DNA of 64,000 nucleotides from JADJOM01 sp963817435 (GTDB taxonomy: Bacteria > Gemmatimonadota > Gemmatimonadetes > Gemmatimonadales > GWC2-71-9), in assembly GCA_963817435.1 (NCBI GenBank), contig CAWFNY010000001.1, positions 1,550,001-1,614,000 on the forward strand. Direction: 5' to 3'. The position numbers and the translations under genes are program-made. The notes beneath the pieces are model-generated. The model made no database searches. It was given only the letters and a program-made list of their open reading frames with translations, and was not told the DNA's origin. Position 1 is the stretch's first letter. Every line of letters starts with the position of its first letter. Below, in pieces: positions 16,233 to 25,001 of the stretch.

Positions 16233-17753
16233 GTGGCAAGGTTCTTCATCACCACCGCGATCGATTACGCGAATGGCGACCCTCACATGGGGCACGCGTT
16301 CGAGAAGCTCGGCGCCGACTGCATCGCCCGCTATCGCCGTCTCCGGGGAGACGATGTCTGGTTCCTGATCGGCATGGACGAGCACGGCCAGAAGGTGGCG
16401 CAGACCGCCGCCGAACGCGGCCTCAGCCCGCAGGCGCTCACCGATGAAGTGGCAGAAGTCTTTCAGCATACCTGGGCGCAACTCGGCATCTCGAACGACC
16501 AGTTCATCCGCACCACCGCCGAGTCGCACCGGGAGGGCGTCCGCGACCTGATCGAGCGGATCTTCGCCCGCAACCCCGATGATTTCTACGAGAAGGCGTA
16601 CCGCGGGCTGTACTGCGTGGGCTGTGAGGCATTCAAGACCGAGGCGGAGATCGTCGAGGGCAAGTGCGTCCTCCATCCGACCCGCACGCTGGAGATGGTC
16701 GAGGAGCGCAACTGGTTCTTCCGCCTGAGCCGCTATCAGAAGTTCCTCGAAGACCTGCTCGAGACGAACCCGGACTTCGCACGGCCGGAGATCCGGCGCA
16801 ACGAGATCCTCGGTCTCCTGCGACAGGGCCTCGAGGATGTCTCCGCCTCCCGGAGCCGCTTCAGCTGGGGCGTGCCGTTTCCGCGGCCCACCAGCGACGG
16901 GGAAGCGCAGACCACCTACGTCTGGTTCGACGCACTGCCCAACTACTGGACCGCGCAGCGGTTTCCCGGCTCGGGGGCGCACTGGCCGGCGCAGCTGCAT
17001 GTCGTCGGCAAGGACATCACCCGGTTTCATTGCGTGATCTGGCCGGCGATGCTCGCTGCGGCGGGCGAGCCACTCCCCGGGGGGGTGTGGGCCCACGGCT
17101 TCATCTACTACGGCGGGGACCGCTTCTCCAAGAGCTCCGGCGTACGGCTCGACCTGCAGGAAGCGATCGCCCGCCACGGGCCGGATGCGCTGCGCTACTT
17201 TCTGCTGCGCGACATCGGGTTCGCCAACGATGGCAACTTCACCTGGGAACGATTCGACGAGCGTTACCTGTCGGATCTCGCCGACGGACTCGGCAACCTG
17301 GCGAGCCGGTCGCTCGCCATGATCGAGAAGTACCGCGGAGGCATCGTCCCCGCGGAGAGCATCACGCCGCTGGATGAGACCGGCAGCGCGACCGTTGCCG
17401 CCTATACCGCAGCGATGGATGCCCTCGACCTCCGCGCGGGCGCCGAGGCGGCCTGGGCACTCGTCACCTCGGCCAACCAGTACATCGTCCAGACGGCCCC
17501 CTGGGCGCTCGCCAAGCAGGGCAAGGACGCCGAACTCGATCAGGCCCTGGGCGCCCTCGCCCGGTGCCTCAATCGGCTGGCCGTCCTGGCTTCCCCCTTC
17601 ATGCCCGGCAAGGCCGAGGAGCTCTGGCGCCACCTCGGGCAGGATGCCCCACTGTCTGGCGCATGGCGACAGGCCGAGCAACCAGCCGCAGCCGGTCGAC
17701 AGGTGAAGAAGCCGGAGGGGCTATTCCCCAGACCGGCACCGGCAAATCCTTGA
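16233..17753 (+). CDS. metG: Methionyl-tRNA synthetase
   Basis: 506 residues, the short class-I form without the C-terminal tRNA-binding extension. It charges tRNA-Met. ARFFITTAIDYANGDPHMGH holds the HIGH motif (HMGH); the KMSKS loop reads RFSKSSG. A zinc-type knuckle is seen as YCVGCEAFKTEAEIVEGKC. GTG at 16233 directly follows the PSP1 stop, with zero gap, and gives the exact family N-terminus. It is the fourth gene of the dnaE run. The tail ends with EGLFPRP, a usual MetG ending. Confidence 0.96.
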   Translation: MARFFITTAIDYANGDPHMGHAFEKLGADCIARYRRLRGDDVWFLIGMDEHGQKVAQTAAERGLSPQALTDEVAEVFQHTWAQLGISNDQFIRTTAESHREGVRDLIERIFARNPDDFYEKAYRGLYCVGCEAFKTEAEIVEGKCVLHPTRTLEMVEERNWFFRLSRYQKFLEDLLETNPDFARPEIRRNEILGLLRQGLEDVSASRSRFSWGVPFPRPTSDGEAQTTYVWFDALPNYWTAQRFPGSGAHWPAQLHVVGKDITRFHCVIWPAMLAAAGEPLPGGVWAHGFIYYGGDRFSKSSGVRLDLQEAIARHGPDALRYFLLRDIGFANDGNFTWERFDERYLSDLADGLGNLASRSLAMIEKYRGGIVPAESITPLDETGSATVAAYTAAMDALDLRAGAEAAWALVTSANQYIVQTAPWALAKQGKDAELDQALGALARCLNRLAVLASPFMPGKAEELWRHLGQDAPLSGAWRQAEQPAAAGRQVKKPEGLFPRPAPANP

Positions 17754-17908
17754 CTGTCAAAGACTTGGACGTGACCTACCGCACTTGACGTCCCCCGCCC
17801 CCAGGGGCATGTTATCCCGCCCTTCGGCAGCCCAGCCGCGCCGCCGCCCCCTGGGGCACAGGATTTCCTAAGAATTCCGGCACACCTGCCGACAAATAGG
17901 ATGTGCTC

Positions 17909-18838
17909 ATGCGCGAACGGAAGTGGACCCTTGTCGTCGTGCCGCCCGGCTCCGATGCCTCGAAAGTCATCGAGGTGTCGCAGCGGGTGCTCAAGACGGC
18001 AACCGGCTTCGGGGCCGTCATCGGCCTCCTGGCACTTCTGCTCGGCTATGGCACCATGTCCCGTACCGTCGACCTGCAGCACGCCGCACAGCTGGAGCGG
18101 GAGAACGCCCGCCTTGCCGAGGAACTCGGACGCCTGCACGGCCAGCTTTCGACCCTGTCGGACACCCTGAGTCATATCGCCGAGCGCGATGCGCGCATCC
18201 GGCTGCTGGCCAACCTCGAGCCGAACGACCCCTCCGTGCAGCAGGCCGGCATCGGCGGTCCGAAGTCCGTCAACGCGGAAGAGGCGAGTCTGCTGAGCGC
18301 CGGTGTCCTCGGGCGCCGGGCGGACGAGATCCGGGTGGACCTCGGCGCGCTGATCCGCCGCGCGAATCTGCTGGCCGCGTCGTTCAACCAGGCGCATGAC
18401 TCGCTCGAACACCACCGCGAGCGGCTGGCCGCCATGCCATCCATCATGCCGACCACCGGCTGGCTCTCGAGCGCGTTCAGCTCGATGCGGGAGCATCCAA
18501 TCCTCCATATCCAGCGGCCGCACGAGGGCATCGATGTCTCCGCGCCGATGGGCGCCCCGATCCAGTCGCCAGCCGGAGGCACGGTCGTCTCGGCCGGCTG
18601 GGAGAGCGGCTACGGCAACGTCATCGAGATCGACCACGGGTTCGGCATCGTGACCAAGTTTGCCCACTGCTCCAAGCTGCTCTTCCGCAGCGGCCAGCAC
18701 GTTTCCCGGGGTCAGGTGATCGCCGAGGTCGGCAGCACCGGCCTCGCCACCGGCCCGCACCTGCACTACGAAGTGCACGTGAACGGCAAGCCGGTCGATC
18801 CGCTCCGCTATGTGCTGCCTGATGTAGTGGTGGATTGA
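17909..18838 (+). CDS. M23 (LytM) peptidase with N-terminal membrane anchor and coiled coil
   Basis: 309 residues from ATG 17909; TAGG just upstream is a fair ribosome site, and a GTG two codons earlier is possible. One transmembrane segment (about 30-48, TGFGAVIGLLALLLGYG), then a coiled coil (about 55-100), then the LytM domain: HEGIDVSAPMGAPI, HGFGIVTKFAHC and GPHLHYEVHVNG hold the zinc ligands H-D-H and the catalytic His. It probably cuts or helps regulate cutting of peptidoglycan stem cross-links in the periplasm. It lies 155 bases after metG, so it may have its own promoter. Confidence 0.88.
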   Translation: MRERKWTLVVVPPGSDASKVIEVSQRVLKTATGFGAVIGLLALLLGYGTMSRTVDLQHAAQLERENARLAEELGRLHGQLSTLSDTLSHIAERDARIRLLANLEPNDPSVQQAGIGGPKSVNAEEASLLSAGVLGRRADEIRVDLGALIRRANLLAASFNQAHDSLEHHRERLAAMPSIMPTTGWLSSAFSSMREHPILHIQRPHEGIDVSAPMGAPIQSPAGGTVVSAGWESGYGNVIEIDHGFGIVTKFAHCSKLLFRSGQHVSRGQVIAEVGSTGLATGPHLHYEVHVNGKPVDPLRYVLPDVVVD

Positions 18839-18878
18839 GGCCGCGTTGCCGGCAGCCCATCAGCCTCCAGGAAGTCAA

Positions 18879-18908
18879 ACGACCCTCCCGCATCCGCAGG
18901 AGGGTCGT
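18879..18908. terminator. Terminator hairpin between convergent M23 and lemA genes
   Basis: A perfect 10-base-pair stem (ACGACCCTCC, 18879-18888, with GGAGGGTCGT, 18899-18908) and a 10-base loop lie between the ends of two convergent genes. No strong T-run follows. It could stop transcription from both sides. Confidence 0.65.
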
Positions 18909-18934
18909 CTCACGTCAGCAGGCAGGGGCCGCCG

Positions 18935-19498
18935 CTAGAACTTCACCGGCGGAGGCGTCTCTGCCCCTTCCTTGGCCTCGAAGTACGGCTTGGGTGCGCT
19001 GGCGCCGAACAGCTTCGCGGTGAGGTTGTTGGGGAAGGTCCGGATGAAGCTGTTATAGCTGTTCACCGCGTCATTGTAGTCCTGGCGCGAAGTGGCGATC
19101 CGGTTCTCCGTGCCCGTGAGCTCGTCCTGCAGGGCGCGGAAGTTCGCGTCCGACTTGAGTTGCGGATAGTTCTCGCTGATCGCCAGCAGCCGTCCGAGCG
19201 GGGCGTTCAGCGCCTGATTGGCGGTGGCCATGCTGTCGAGGTTTCCGCTCTGCACCGAGCCGGCCAGGCGGGAGCGCGCGTTCGCGACCTCGATGAAGAT
19301 CGAGGACTCCTGCTTGGCGTACCCCTTCACCGTCTCGACGAGATTCGGAATGAGGTCGGCCCGGCGCTGCAGCTGCGCCGCGATCTGGCCCTTGGCCTTG
19401 CCCACCTGCTCATCGAGACTCTGAATCCGGTTGTAGCCGCAGCCGCTGGCGACGAGAGCAAGGGCCGCGAAGAAGGCCACTCGAAGGGACCGCATCAT
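18935..19498 (-). CDS. lemA: LemA family lipoprotein
   Basis: 187 residues. MMRSLRVAFFAALALVASGCGYN gives a lipoprotein signal (lipobox ASGC). The LemA core follows: RADLIPNLVETVKGYAKQE and the long helices to NSYNSFIRTFPNNLTAKLFG. The ATG at 19498 overlaps the stop of the nucleotidyltransferase gene by four bases. LemA proteins commonly travel with TPM-domain proteins, as here two genes upstream. The molecular role is unknown; membrane display of helical bundles is the general view. Confidence 0.9.
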   Translation of the reverse strand: MMRSLRVAFFAALALVASGCGYNRIQSLDEQVGKAKGQIAAQLQRRADLIPNLVETVKGYAKQESSIFIEVANARSRLAGSVQSGNLDSMATANQALNAPLGRLLAISENYPQLKSDANFRALQDELTGTENRIATSRQDYNDAVNSYNSFIRTFPNNLTAKLFGASAPKPYFEAKEGAETPPPVKF

Positions 19499-20214
19499 TC
19501 CTGTACTCCAGTCTGAAAGTGGTCGATGTAGCGTGCCGCCTGTTCGACGGCCAGAAGATACTCCCGGACATCCGCTTCCGTACACTGCCACGTCTTGTCG
19601 GCCCTGCGCGCGATGATGCGGGCCATTCCGTCGGACGTGAATCCGGCGGCCGCCGCCGCCGCCGCGATGACCGCGGAGGCCTCGGCGGGAACCGCGCCGC
19701 CCTGCAGGACCAGCAGCCCGCGACAGAGGAGCAGCATCGACGAGGCGCTCCGCCTGACGAATTCGGTGAGCTCCCTGGCCTCGCCGGCGTACAGCGCAAA
19801 ACCCTGCCGAAGCCGCATCAGCTTGCCGCGGAACTCCCGCTCGAGCGCAGCCCGGAGGTCCGCGGGCTGCACGCTCATCCCGGCGAGCGGGTCGTGGCCG
19901 CGGAGCACCCGATACGCCGTGCGCATCTCCGCGATTTCCAGCGGATAGGCGTCCGCCGAGCGGCGCCATTCCGCGACGCTGAAGAGGAGGGGCAGCGCCT
20001 GTGCGGCGTCCCGCCACGCGGCCAGCGCCGGGCGCACGGCGAGAAGATCCGCCGGCCCGAGGGCATCGGCCACGAGGAGGACGTTGATGTCCGACCAGCC
20101 CGGGACGTGCTGGTCGCGGGCCGCCGAACCGAAGAGCACGGCGGCATAGCGGCCCGGCCACGCCCCGTCGAGGTCGCCCAGGAATCGATCGATCTGCCGC
20201 TGTACGTCACTCAT
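19495..20214 (-). CDS. Nucleotidyltransferase-fold protein
   Basis: 239 residues from ATG 20214. The N-terminal part shows the minimal nucleotidyltransferase motif, LFGSAARDQHVPGWSDINVL, where the first Asp pair is normally D-x-D; here it is D-I-N, so the second metal ligand is missing. The rest is helical and resembles HEPN-like C-terminal helices, but that is uncertain. The start abuts the TPM gene stop with no gap, and its stop overlaps lemA. It may be an inactive family member in the TPM-LemA operon. Confidence 0.65.
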   Translation of the reverse strand: MSDVQRQIDRFLGDLDGAWPGRYAAVLFGSAARDQHVPGWSDINVLLVADALGPADLLAVRPALAAWRDAAQALPLLFSVAEWRRSADAYPLEIAEMRTAYRVLRGHDPLAGMSVQPADLRAALEREFRGKLMRLRQGFALYAGEARELTEFVRRSASSMLLLCRGLLVLQGGAVPAEASAVIAAAAAAAGFTSDGMARIIARRADKTWQCTEADVREYLLAVEQAARYIDHFQTGVQE

Positions 20215-21053
20215 CTAGAAGCTCCTCCCGGCACCACCACCGCTGAAACCACCGCCGCCGCCGAACCCGCCAAAGCCGCCGCCCCCGCCACTGAAGCCAC
20301 CACCGCCGCCCCACCCTCCGCCGCCCCATCCTCCGCCACCGGGGAAGATCATCGGTCCGCGCCCGCCCCGCCGCGCCCACCGCGGGAGGCCGAGGAGAGA
20401 ACGATCATCACGACGACAATGATGAGGAAGACAACGAAGGGATTGATCTGCTGGTTGCCGTCACCTCCGCCGACGAACGGATCGGCGGCCGCGAGCACCG
20501 AATCGCTGACGCCGTAGCCCTTCGCGACCGTGGACACGACCGCGCGGGTGCCGAGCACCAGTGCGGGCCCCCACTGGGCGCCCTGGAGATCGGGCAGCAT
20601 GAGGTCGGTGATCCGGCCCGCCGTGGCATCGGTGATGATGCCTTCAATGCCGCGGCCAGTGGAGAGATAAATCTCGCCCTTGTGATCCGGTGTGCGCGGC
20701 ACCAGCAGCAGCACGATGCCCGCATTCTTCGCCGGATCGCCGGCTTCCCCCTTCGCGCCGACCCCCCAGGCGCGGCCGATCGCGAGCGCCACGTCTCCCG
20801 GCGCCCGGTCTTGGATCGTGGGAAGCGTGACGACGGCGAGTTCCGCCCCGGTTGCGGTGCGCAGCCGTGCGGCCAGATCGTTGATGGTGCCGGCCGAATT
20901 GCCGTCCACCACACCCGCGACATCGGTCAGGTAGTTCGACGGCTGGGTGGGAAAGAGCTGCTGGACTCCCGCCTGCTGCGCGGCCAGGAGGGAGGGGATG
21001 AGTTGAAGCAGCCAGAGCGTGCGGGTAGCTTTCCGTCGTCCCAGACCAAGCAC
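20215..21053 (-). CDS. TPM domain protein (YgcG type) with glycine-rich tail, frame broken near the C-terminus
   Basis: Signal peptide TLWLLQLIPSLLAAQQ, then the TPM domain (YLTDVAGVVDG, LAVVTLPTIQDRAPGDVALA, GIVLLLVPRTPDHKGEIYLS) and a transmembrane helix (NPFVVFLIIVVVMIVLSS). The frame in use stops at 20349 after RGGRGGAGADR. One base backwards, the reading continues GGWGGGGWGGGGG and GGFGGFGGGGG to FSGGGAGRSF and a TAG at 20215, which is the standard tail of this family and abuts the next gene's ATG. One missing base near 20354-20385, in a G/C-rich run, would restore a 279-residue protein. The GTG start at 21053 is uncertain. Confidence 0.75.
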
Positions 21054-21060
21054 GGTGCCC

Positions 21061-21801
21061 GTGTCACGATGGTTGCCCGTCCTGCTGCTCGCGCTTGCCG
21101 CCTGCCGCGGTCGCGAAGTCCAGATCGAAGTTGCCATTCCCGGTCCTGATTCCGTGGATGCGCCCGTGGCGCATCTCGGGCTCGTCGCCCTGCCGTACAA
21201 CCGTGACAGCCTGCTCCAGGTGCTCGAAGCGCGGAGTCCCAGACCCGTCGCGCTTACGCGGCCCATGGACAGCCTGTTTCAGATCTTTCGCGCGCCGTTC
21301 GTCGCATACGCCTCCGCCGCCTATCGCCTCTCGGCGCTCGAGCGCTCGCTGGCCGCGCGGAAGAGCCAGCTCGATTCCCTGCCCCGCTCCAGCCCGAGGT
21401 ACGACTCGGTCTATCGCTCGTTTGCCACCGGCTCCGACAGCCTCGCGGCGCTGCGCCAGCGCCGGGACGAAACCCAGCACACGCTGGCCGAGTACCGCAA
21501 TCGGGTCACCACGCCGCTCGACTCCCTGCGCCGGCTCATGAGCCAGTGGGAAGATAGCACCTATCGGAGCTACGACAGCCTCACGAAAGCGCTGGGCACC
21601 GGGATCGGGCGCGAACCGATCGCCGACAGCACCGATGCCACCGGGAAGCTCACCCTGCGGCTGCCGCCGGGCGACTGGTGGATCTACGCCCGTTCCTGGG
21701 ATACCTGGGACCCCAACAGCGAGTGGTACTGGAACCTCCCCGTCAAAGGGAAGCGCCTGACGCTCGACCGCGCCAGCGGCCGCCGCCTGCCGCGCTACTG
21801 A
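21061..21801 (+). CDS. Lipoprotein of unknown function
   Basis: 246 residues from GTG 21061 (MSRWLPVLLLALAACRG, lipobox LAAC); GTG 21055 is equally possible. The mature part has a Ser/Asp/Arg-rich helical middle (LERSLAARKSQLDSLPRSS) and a C-terminal beta-type domain with WWIYARSWDTWDPNSEWYW. No family is recognised. It starts eight bases from the divergent TPM start, so each promoter would have to lie within the other gene. DsbA-like follows 22 bases downstream and is probably co-transcribed. Confidence 0.6.
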   Translation: MSRWLPVLLLALAACRGREVQIEVAIPGPDSVDAPVAHLGLVALPYNRDSLLQVLEARSPRPVALTRPMDSLFQIFRAPFVAYASAAYRLSALERSLAARKSQLDSLPRSSPRYDSVYRSFATGSDSLAALRQRRDETQHTLAEYRNRVTTPLDSLRRLMSQWEDSTYRSYDSLTKALGTGIGREPIADSTDATGKLTLRLPPGDWWIYARSWDTWDPNSEWYWNLPVKGKRLTLDRASGRRLPRY

Positions 21802-21823
21802 TCCGTCTACCTGGAGAACCAGC

Positions 21824-22585
21824 ATGATTCGCCGTTCCCTCGTCTGGGCCGCAGCAGGCTCGCTGCTGGTGATTGGCGTCGGCGTGACCGTCCTCACCCG
21901 GGCGACCCCGGCGCGCGCCTCGTTGACGCCCGCCCCGGCAGCGGCCCCCGTCCCCCAGGCCTCAGGAGTGGTGGCGCCGACCAGCGCCCCCGGTGTGCCC
22001 GCCCTGCTCCAGCGGCAGCTCGATCCGCTCATCGGCCAGCGGACCAAGGGCTCCGCGACGGCCCCGATCACGATCTATGAGATGTCCGACTTCCAGTGTC
22101 CATTCTGCCGGAAGCAGGCGGTCGAGACGTTCCCGATCATCGATCGGGAGTATATCGCGACCGGCAAGGTTCGCTGGATCTTTCTCCAGTTCCCGCTGAC
22201 CCAGATCCACCCCAACGCGGCGGCCGCGGCCGAGTTCTCCATGTGCGCCGCGGCCCTCGACAAGTTCTGGCCGGTCCACGACCTGCTCTTCACCTACCAG
22301 GACAAGTGGGCGCCACTCAAGGACCCGGCGCCGTTCCTGATCACCCTCGCCGACTCCGCGGGCATTCCGCGCAGCGACATGACGTCCTGCCTCCAGAATC
22401 ACGAGACCCGGAGCCGGGTGGAGTCGGAGGCGGAGGGTGCCGCCAAGTCCGGCGTGTCGAGCACACCGACGGTCTACATCGAGGGGGCCGGGATGCTGCG
22501 GGGAGCGGCGCCGATCGCCGTGTACCGGGAAGTACTCGACTCGCTCGTGAAGGAACGCGCGGCGGGAGGCGGCAAGCAGAAGTGA
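21824..22585 (+). CDS. DsbA/BdbD-like thiol-disulfide oxidoreductase, membrane-anchored
   Basis: 253 residues from ATG 21824, with GGAG 10 bases upstream. An N-terminal signal-anchor (SLVWAAAGSLLVIGVGVTVL) and a Pro/Ala linker precede a thioredoxin fold holding EMSDFQCPFCRKQ (CxxC active site) and SGVSSTPTVYIEG with the cis-Pro (TPT). A further pair of Cys (FSMCAAAL, SCLQNH) fits the DsbA-like inserted helical domain. It likely forms or isomerises disulfides in exported proteins. It follows the lipoprotein gene by 22 bases. Confidence 0.87.
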   Translation: MIRRSLVWAAAGSLLVIGVGVTVLTRATPARASLTPAPAAAPVPQASGVVAPTSAPGVPALLQRQLDPLIGQRTKGSATAPITIYEMSDFQCPFCRKQAVETFPIIDREYIATGKVRWIFLQFPLTQIHPNAAAAAEFSMCAAALDKFWPVHDLLFTYQDKWAPLKDPAPFLITLADSAGIPRSDMTSCLQNHETRSRVESEAEGAAKSGVSSTPTVYIEGAGMLRGAAPIAVYREVLDSLVKERAAGGGKQK

Positions 22586-22624
22586 GACACCAGCCCGGCG
22601 AGCCGGGTCAGGGATGGCGCAGCG

Positions 22625-22647
22625 AGGGCGACTGTGACAGTCGCCCT
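22625..22647. terminator. Bidirectional terminator hairpin
   Basis: Perfect 10-base-pair stem with a 3-base loop (AGGGCGACTG, TGA, CAGTCGCCCT) between the convergent DsbA-like and CPBP protease genes. It overlaps the CPBP stop codon. Confidence 0.65.
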
Positions 22648-23371
22648 AGAACCCCCGCAGGGTGAGAAAGACGTCGTAGAGCGCATGGGTCCAGGCCGCG
22701 ACCCCGAATCCGCGGATCAGGAACAGGCCGCTGAGCATGAGGCCCGCCACCATCCGGAACACGAACGACCCGAGCTGAAGCGTGTCGCCGAGCGGCCCGA
22801 TATAGTGGAACGCGCTGAAGATCAGGGCGCCGAGTATCGTCGCGAAGCTGCCGGAGACCCAGGGCCGCCAGCCGAACCCCACCGCCGCCAGCTTGGCCAG
22901 CGCCGAGACCACCACCACCCGGAACAACAGCTCCTCGTAGATCCCCGCACCGAGCGAGACCATGACCTCGGTCGGGACGCTGAGCGCCTTCCCCTGGACG
23001 ATCGCGAGCGCCCTCGGCCCGTTCAGGAGCAGCCCCGTCAGGGTACTGGCGACTCCACCGAACACCGCCGCGTAGACGACCGATTCCCCCAGCATCCCGG
23101 CGAAGTAGCCGGCCCGCGGCGCGCCACTTTTTCGCCAGTCGCGCGCCACGAGCACGATCCCCGTGCCCAGGAGCACCACCGCGAACGCCGTCAGCCCGTG
23201 GCGGCCGCCGAGCAGGATGAACAGGCTCTTCAGCAGGACGTCGGCGCCGTTCCGCACCCCCTCTTCGCCCGAGAGCAGACGGGCGAGAATTTCGTAGAGG
23301 AGGAGCAGCGGGGCCGCGAAGAGCAGGCTGTAACGCGGGGCACGCGTGTCGCGCCAGTAGGTGGAAGCCAT
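22646..23371 (-). CDS. CPBP-family intramembrane metalloprotease
   Basis: 241 residues from ATG 23371, with about six to eight hydrophobic segments. The CPBP (Abi/Rce1) signature is present: GAGIYEELLFR (EExxxR), FSAFHYIGPLGD (FxxxH) and AAWTHALYD (HxxxD/N-like). Family members cut within membranes or act in prenyl-protein and bacteriocin-resistance processes; the substrate here is unknown. It appears monocistronic, with its end sealed by the hairpin at 22625. Confidence 0.85.
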   Translation of the reverse strand: MASTYWRDTRAPRYSLLFAAPLLLLYEILARLLSGEEGVRNGADVLLKSLFILLGGRHGLTAFAVVLLGTGIVLVARDWRKSGAPRAGYFAGMLGESVVYAAVFGGVASTLTGLLLNGPRALAIVQGKALSVPTEVMVSLGAGIYEELLFRVVVVSALAKLAAVGFGWRPWVSGSFATILGALIFSAFHYIGPLGDTLQLGSFVFRMVAGLMLSGLFLIRGFGVAAWTHALYDVFLTLRGF

Positions 23372-23722
23372 GGCAGGAATCTACGCAGGACAGGGGCGGG
23401 TTGTGTCTGCCTGCGGACGGCGTCTCAGCAATGGGGAAGGCCGGACGTGAACCGCGCCGTGTGGTGGCCGCGATTCATCGCGGATACCACACGGCGCGGT
23501 CAGGGTGCATCGGACTCGAGGCGATCCCCGGTCAGATGGGCCAAGGCGGACCTTGGCCGCTAGGGATCAGCAGCTCACCAGGCGATCGCTTGCCCTATTC
23601 GAGCCACCGATGCAACTCTCACTAGACAATGGATCACCTCCTTCATTTCGGGTGGGACATCGGGCGGACGTTTTTAAACTAGGAAAATCCGGGGATGGAC
23701 GCAAGCCGGTAGATTCCTGTTC
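23372..23722. other. Intergenic region with nested inverted repeats
   Basis: No gene is seen. It holds a 15-base-pair perfect inverted repeat (23451-23465 with 23486-23500), inside which lies a second 7-base-pair dyad (23468-23474 with 23477-23483). A further 8-base-pair hairpin (23539-23546 with 23551-23558) is flanked by GATCCC at 23523-23528 and GGGATC at 23563-23568. No clear promoter for waaA was found. Confidence 0.7.
23451..23500. repeat. Large nested inverted repeat
   Basis: Outer arms of 15 bases are perfect (ACCGCGCCGTGTGGT and its complement). The inner arm CCGCGAT-TC-ATCGCGG shares a 16-base core with a palindrome between tRNA genes at 38357-38380. Confidence 0.75.
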
Positions 23723-24943
23723 ATGCTCGAGCCGCCACTGATCTACCGCGCCGCCATCGCCCTCGCCGCGCGGGTCGCTCCGCGGGACTCCACGCTGCCG
23801 TCGTGGGGAGTCACCAACCGCGATCGCGCGCGTCCCCTGCTGCTCTTCCACGCCGCCTCCGCCGGAGAACTGCGCCAGGCCGAGCCGGTGATTCGCCGGC
23901 TCCGCAGCCGCCACCCGGGCTGGCAGGTCGCCGTCAGCTACTTCAGCCGGTCAGGCCGGCAGGTGGCGGAGAGTCTCCCGGTCGATGCGACCGGACTCGC
24001 CCCGTGGGACACCTCGCGCGACGTGGCGGCCCTGCTCGACTCGCTGGCGCCAACCGCGATCGTGATCGCCAAGCACGATCTCTGGCCGGCGCTGGCCGCC
24101 GCTGCTGCGGTACGAAAGATTCCGCTGATGCTTATCGCCGCGACGGTGCGCCCCGGTAGCGGGAGATTGCGCTGGCCCGCCTGCGGTATCCTCGCGCCGG
24201 CCTACGCCAGCGTCACCCGCATCGCGGCAGTGAGCGATGACGACGCCGCCCGGCTGGTCACGCTCGGCTGCAGCCCCGATCGTATCCACGTTCTCGGCGA
24301 TCCCCGCTACGACGGCGCCCTCGAGCGGATCGTCGCGGCACCGCCTTGCACCTCCCATCCGAACACCCTCGTCGCCGGCTCCACCTGGCCCGCCGATGAT
24401 GCGGTGCTGCTCGCGGCATTCCGGCAGGCCCGCCAGGAACGGCCCGACGTGCGGCTCATCCTCGTCCCCCATCAGCCCAGCGCCGCGGGATTCCGCCGGA
24501 TCGCCGGCCGGGCGGCCGCCCTCGGCTTGCCCGCCCCAGTGAGACACGCCGCGGCGACGGAGCGGGATCCGCTGATCGTGGTGGACGAAGTCGGCCAGCT
24601 CGCATTCCTCTACGGCTTGGGAGCGATCGCCTATGTGGGCGGGGGATTCGGGCGCGCGGGGCTCCACTCGGTCCTGGAGCCGGCGGCACTCGGGCTTCCG
24701 ATCGTGGTCGGTCCCAATTCGGAAGAGAGCGCCGATGCCCAGCGACTTGAGGAGGCAAGAGCGCTCGTCCGGCTCTCTCCCGGCCGCGCTGCGGCGGTCC
24801 TCGAGGCGTGGTGGATGAAATGGCTCGTGGACACCGGGTCGCGCGCAGCGGCGGGCATACAGGCACGAGCGGTCGTCGAGGCAGGCCGCGGCGCCGCGGA
24901 CCGCTGTGCGGCGATGGTGGAATCGGTGCTGGCAACGAGATAG
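23723..24943 (+). CDS. waaA: 3-deoxy-D-manno-octulosonic acid (Kdo) transferase
   Basis: 406 residues. It adds Kdo to lipid A precursor at the inner membrane, so the cell should make lipopolysaccharide. GT-B family signatures: LLFHAASAGELRQAEPVI (usually HASSxGE), WPALAAAAAVRKIPLML and the C-terminal VGGGFGRAGLHSVLEPAALG. A hydrophobic N-terminus (LIYRAAIALAARVA) fits membrane association. ATG 23723 has no clear ribosome site; TAGATT at 23710-23715 could be a -10 box of a leaderless message, but no -35 supports this. Confidence 0.92.
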   Translation: MLEPPLIYRAAIALAARVAPRDSTLPSWGVTNRDRARPLLLFHAASAGELRQAEPVIRRLRSRHPGWQVAVSYFSRSGRQVAESLPVDATGLAPWDTSRDVAALLDSLAPTAIVIAKHDLWPALAAAAAVRKIPLMLIAATVRPGSGRLRWPACGILAPAYASVTRIAAVSDDDAARLVTLGCSPDRIHVLGDPRYDGALERIVAAPPCTSHPNTLVAGSTWPADDAVLLAAFRQARQERPDVRLILVPHQPSAAGFRRIAGRAAALGLPAPVRHAAATERDPLIVVDEVGQLAFLYGLGAIAYVGGGFGRAGLHSVLEPAALGLPIVVGPNSEESADAQRLEEARALVRLSPGRAAAVLEAWWMKWLVDTGSRAAAGIQARAVVEAGRGAADRCAAMVESVLATR

Positions 24944-24963
24944 GGCCGGCACCAGGCCGGCCC
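24943..24963. terminator. Terminator hairpin after waaA
   Basis: Perfect 8-base-pair stem (GGGCCGGC, 24943-24950, with GCCGGCCC, 24956-24963) and a 5-base loop between the convergent ends of waaA and the small lipoprotein gene. Confidence 0.5.
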
Positions 24964-25001
24964 CTCAGATCAGTCGCTCCACGCGAACCGCGCCACCATC
25001 C

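Noticed and set aside
14604..17681. Very long open frame on the minus strand opposite accA, PSP1 and metG
   Set aside because: It is a mirror frame caused by high GC; the plus-strand genes have clear family motifs and ribosome-linked starts. Similar mirrors at 11298-13895 and 60900-63503 were dropped too.
17750..17760. TTGAC-T-GTCAA palindrome at the metG stop
   Set aside because: It is 11 bases long and within or next to the coding end; chance is a sufficient explanation.
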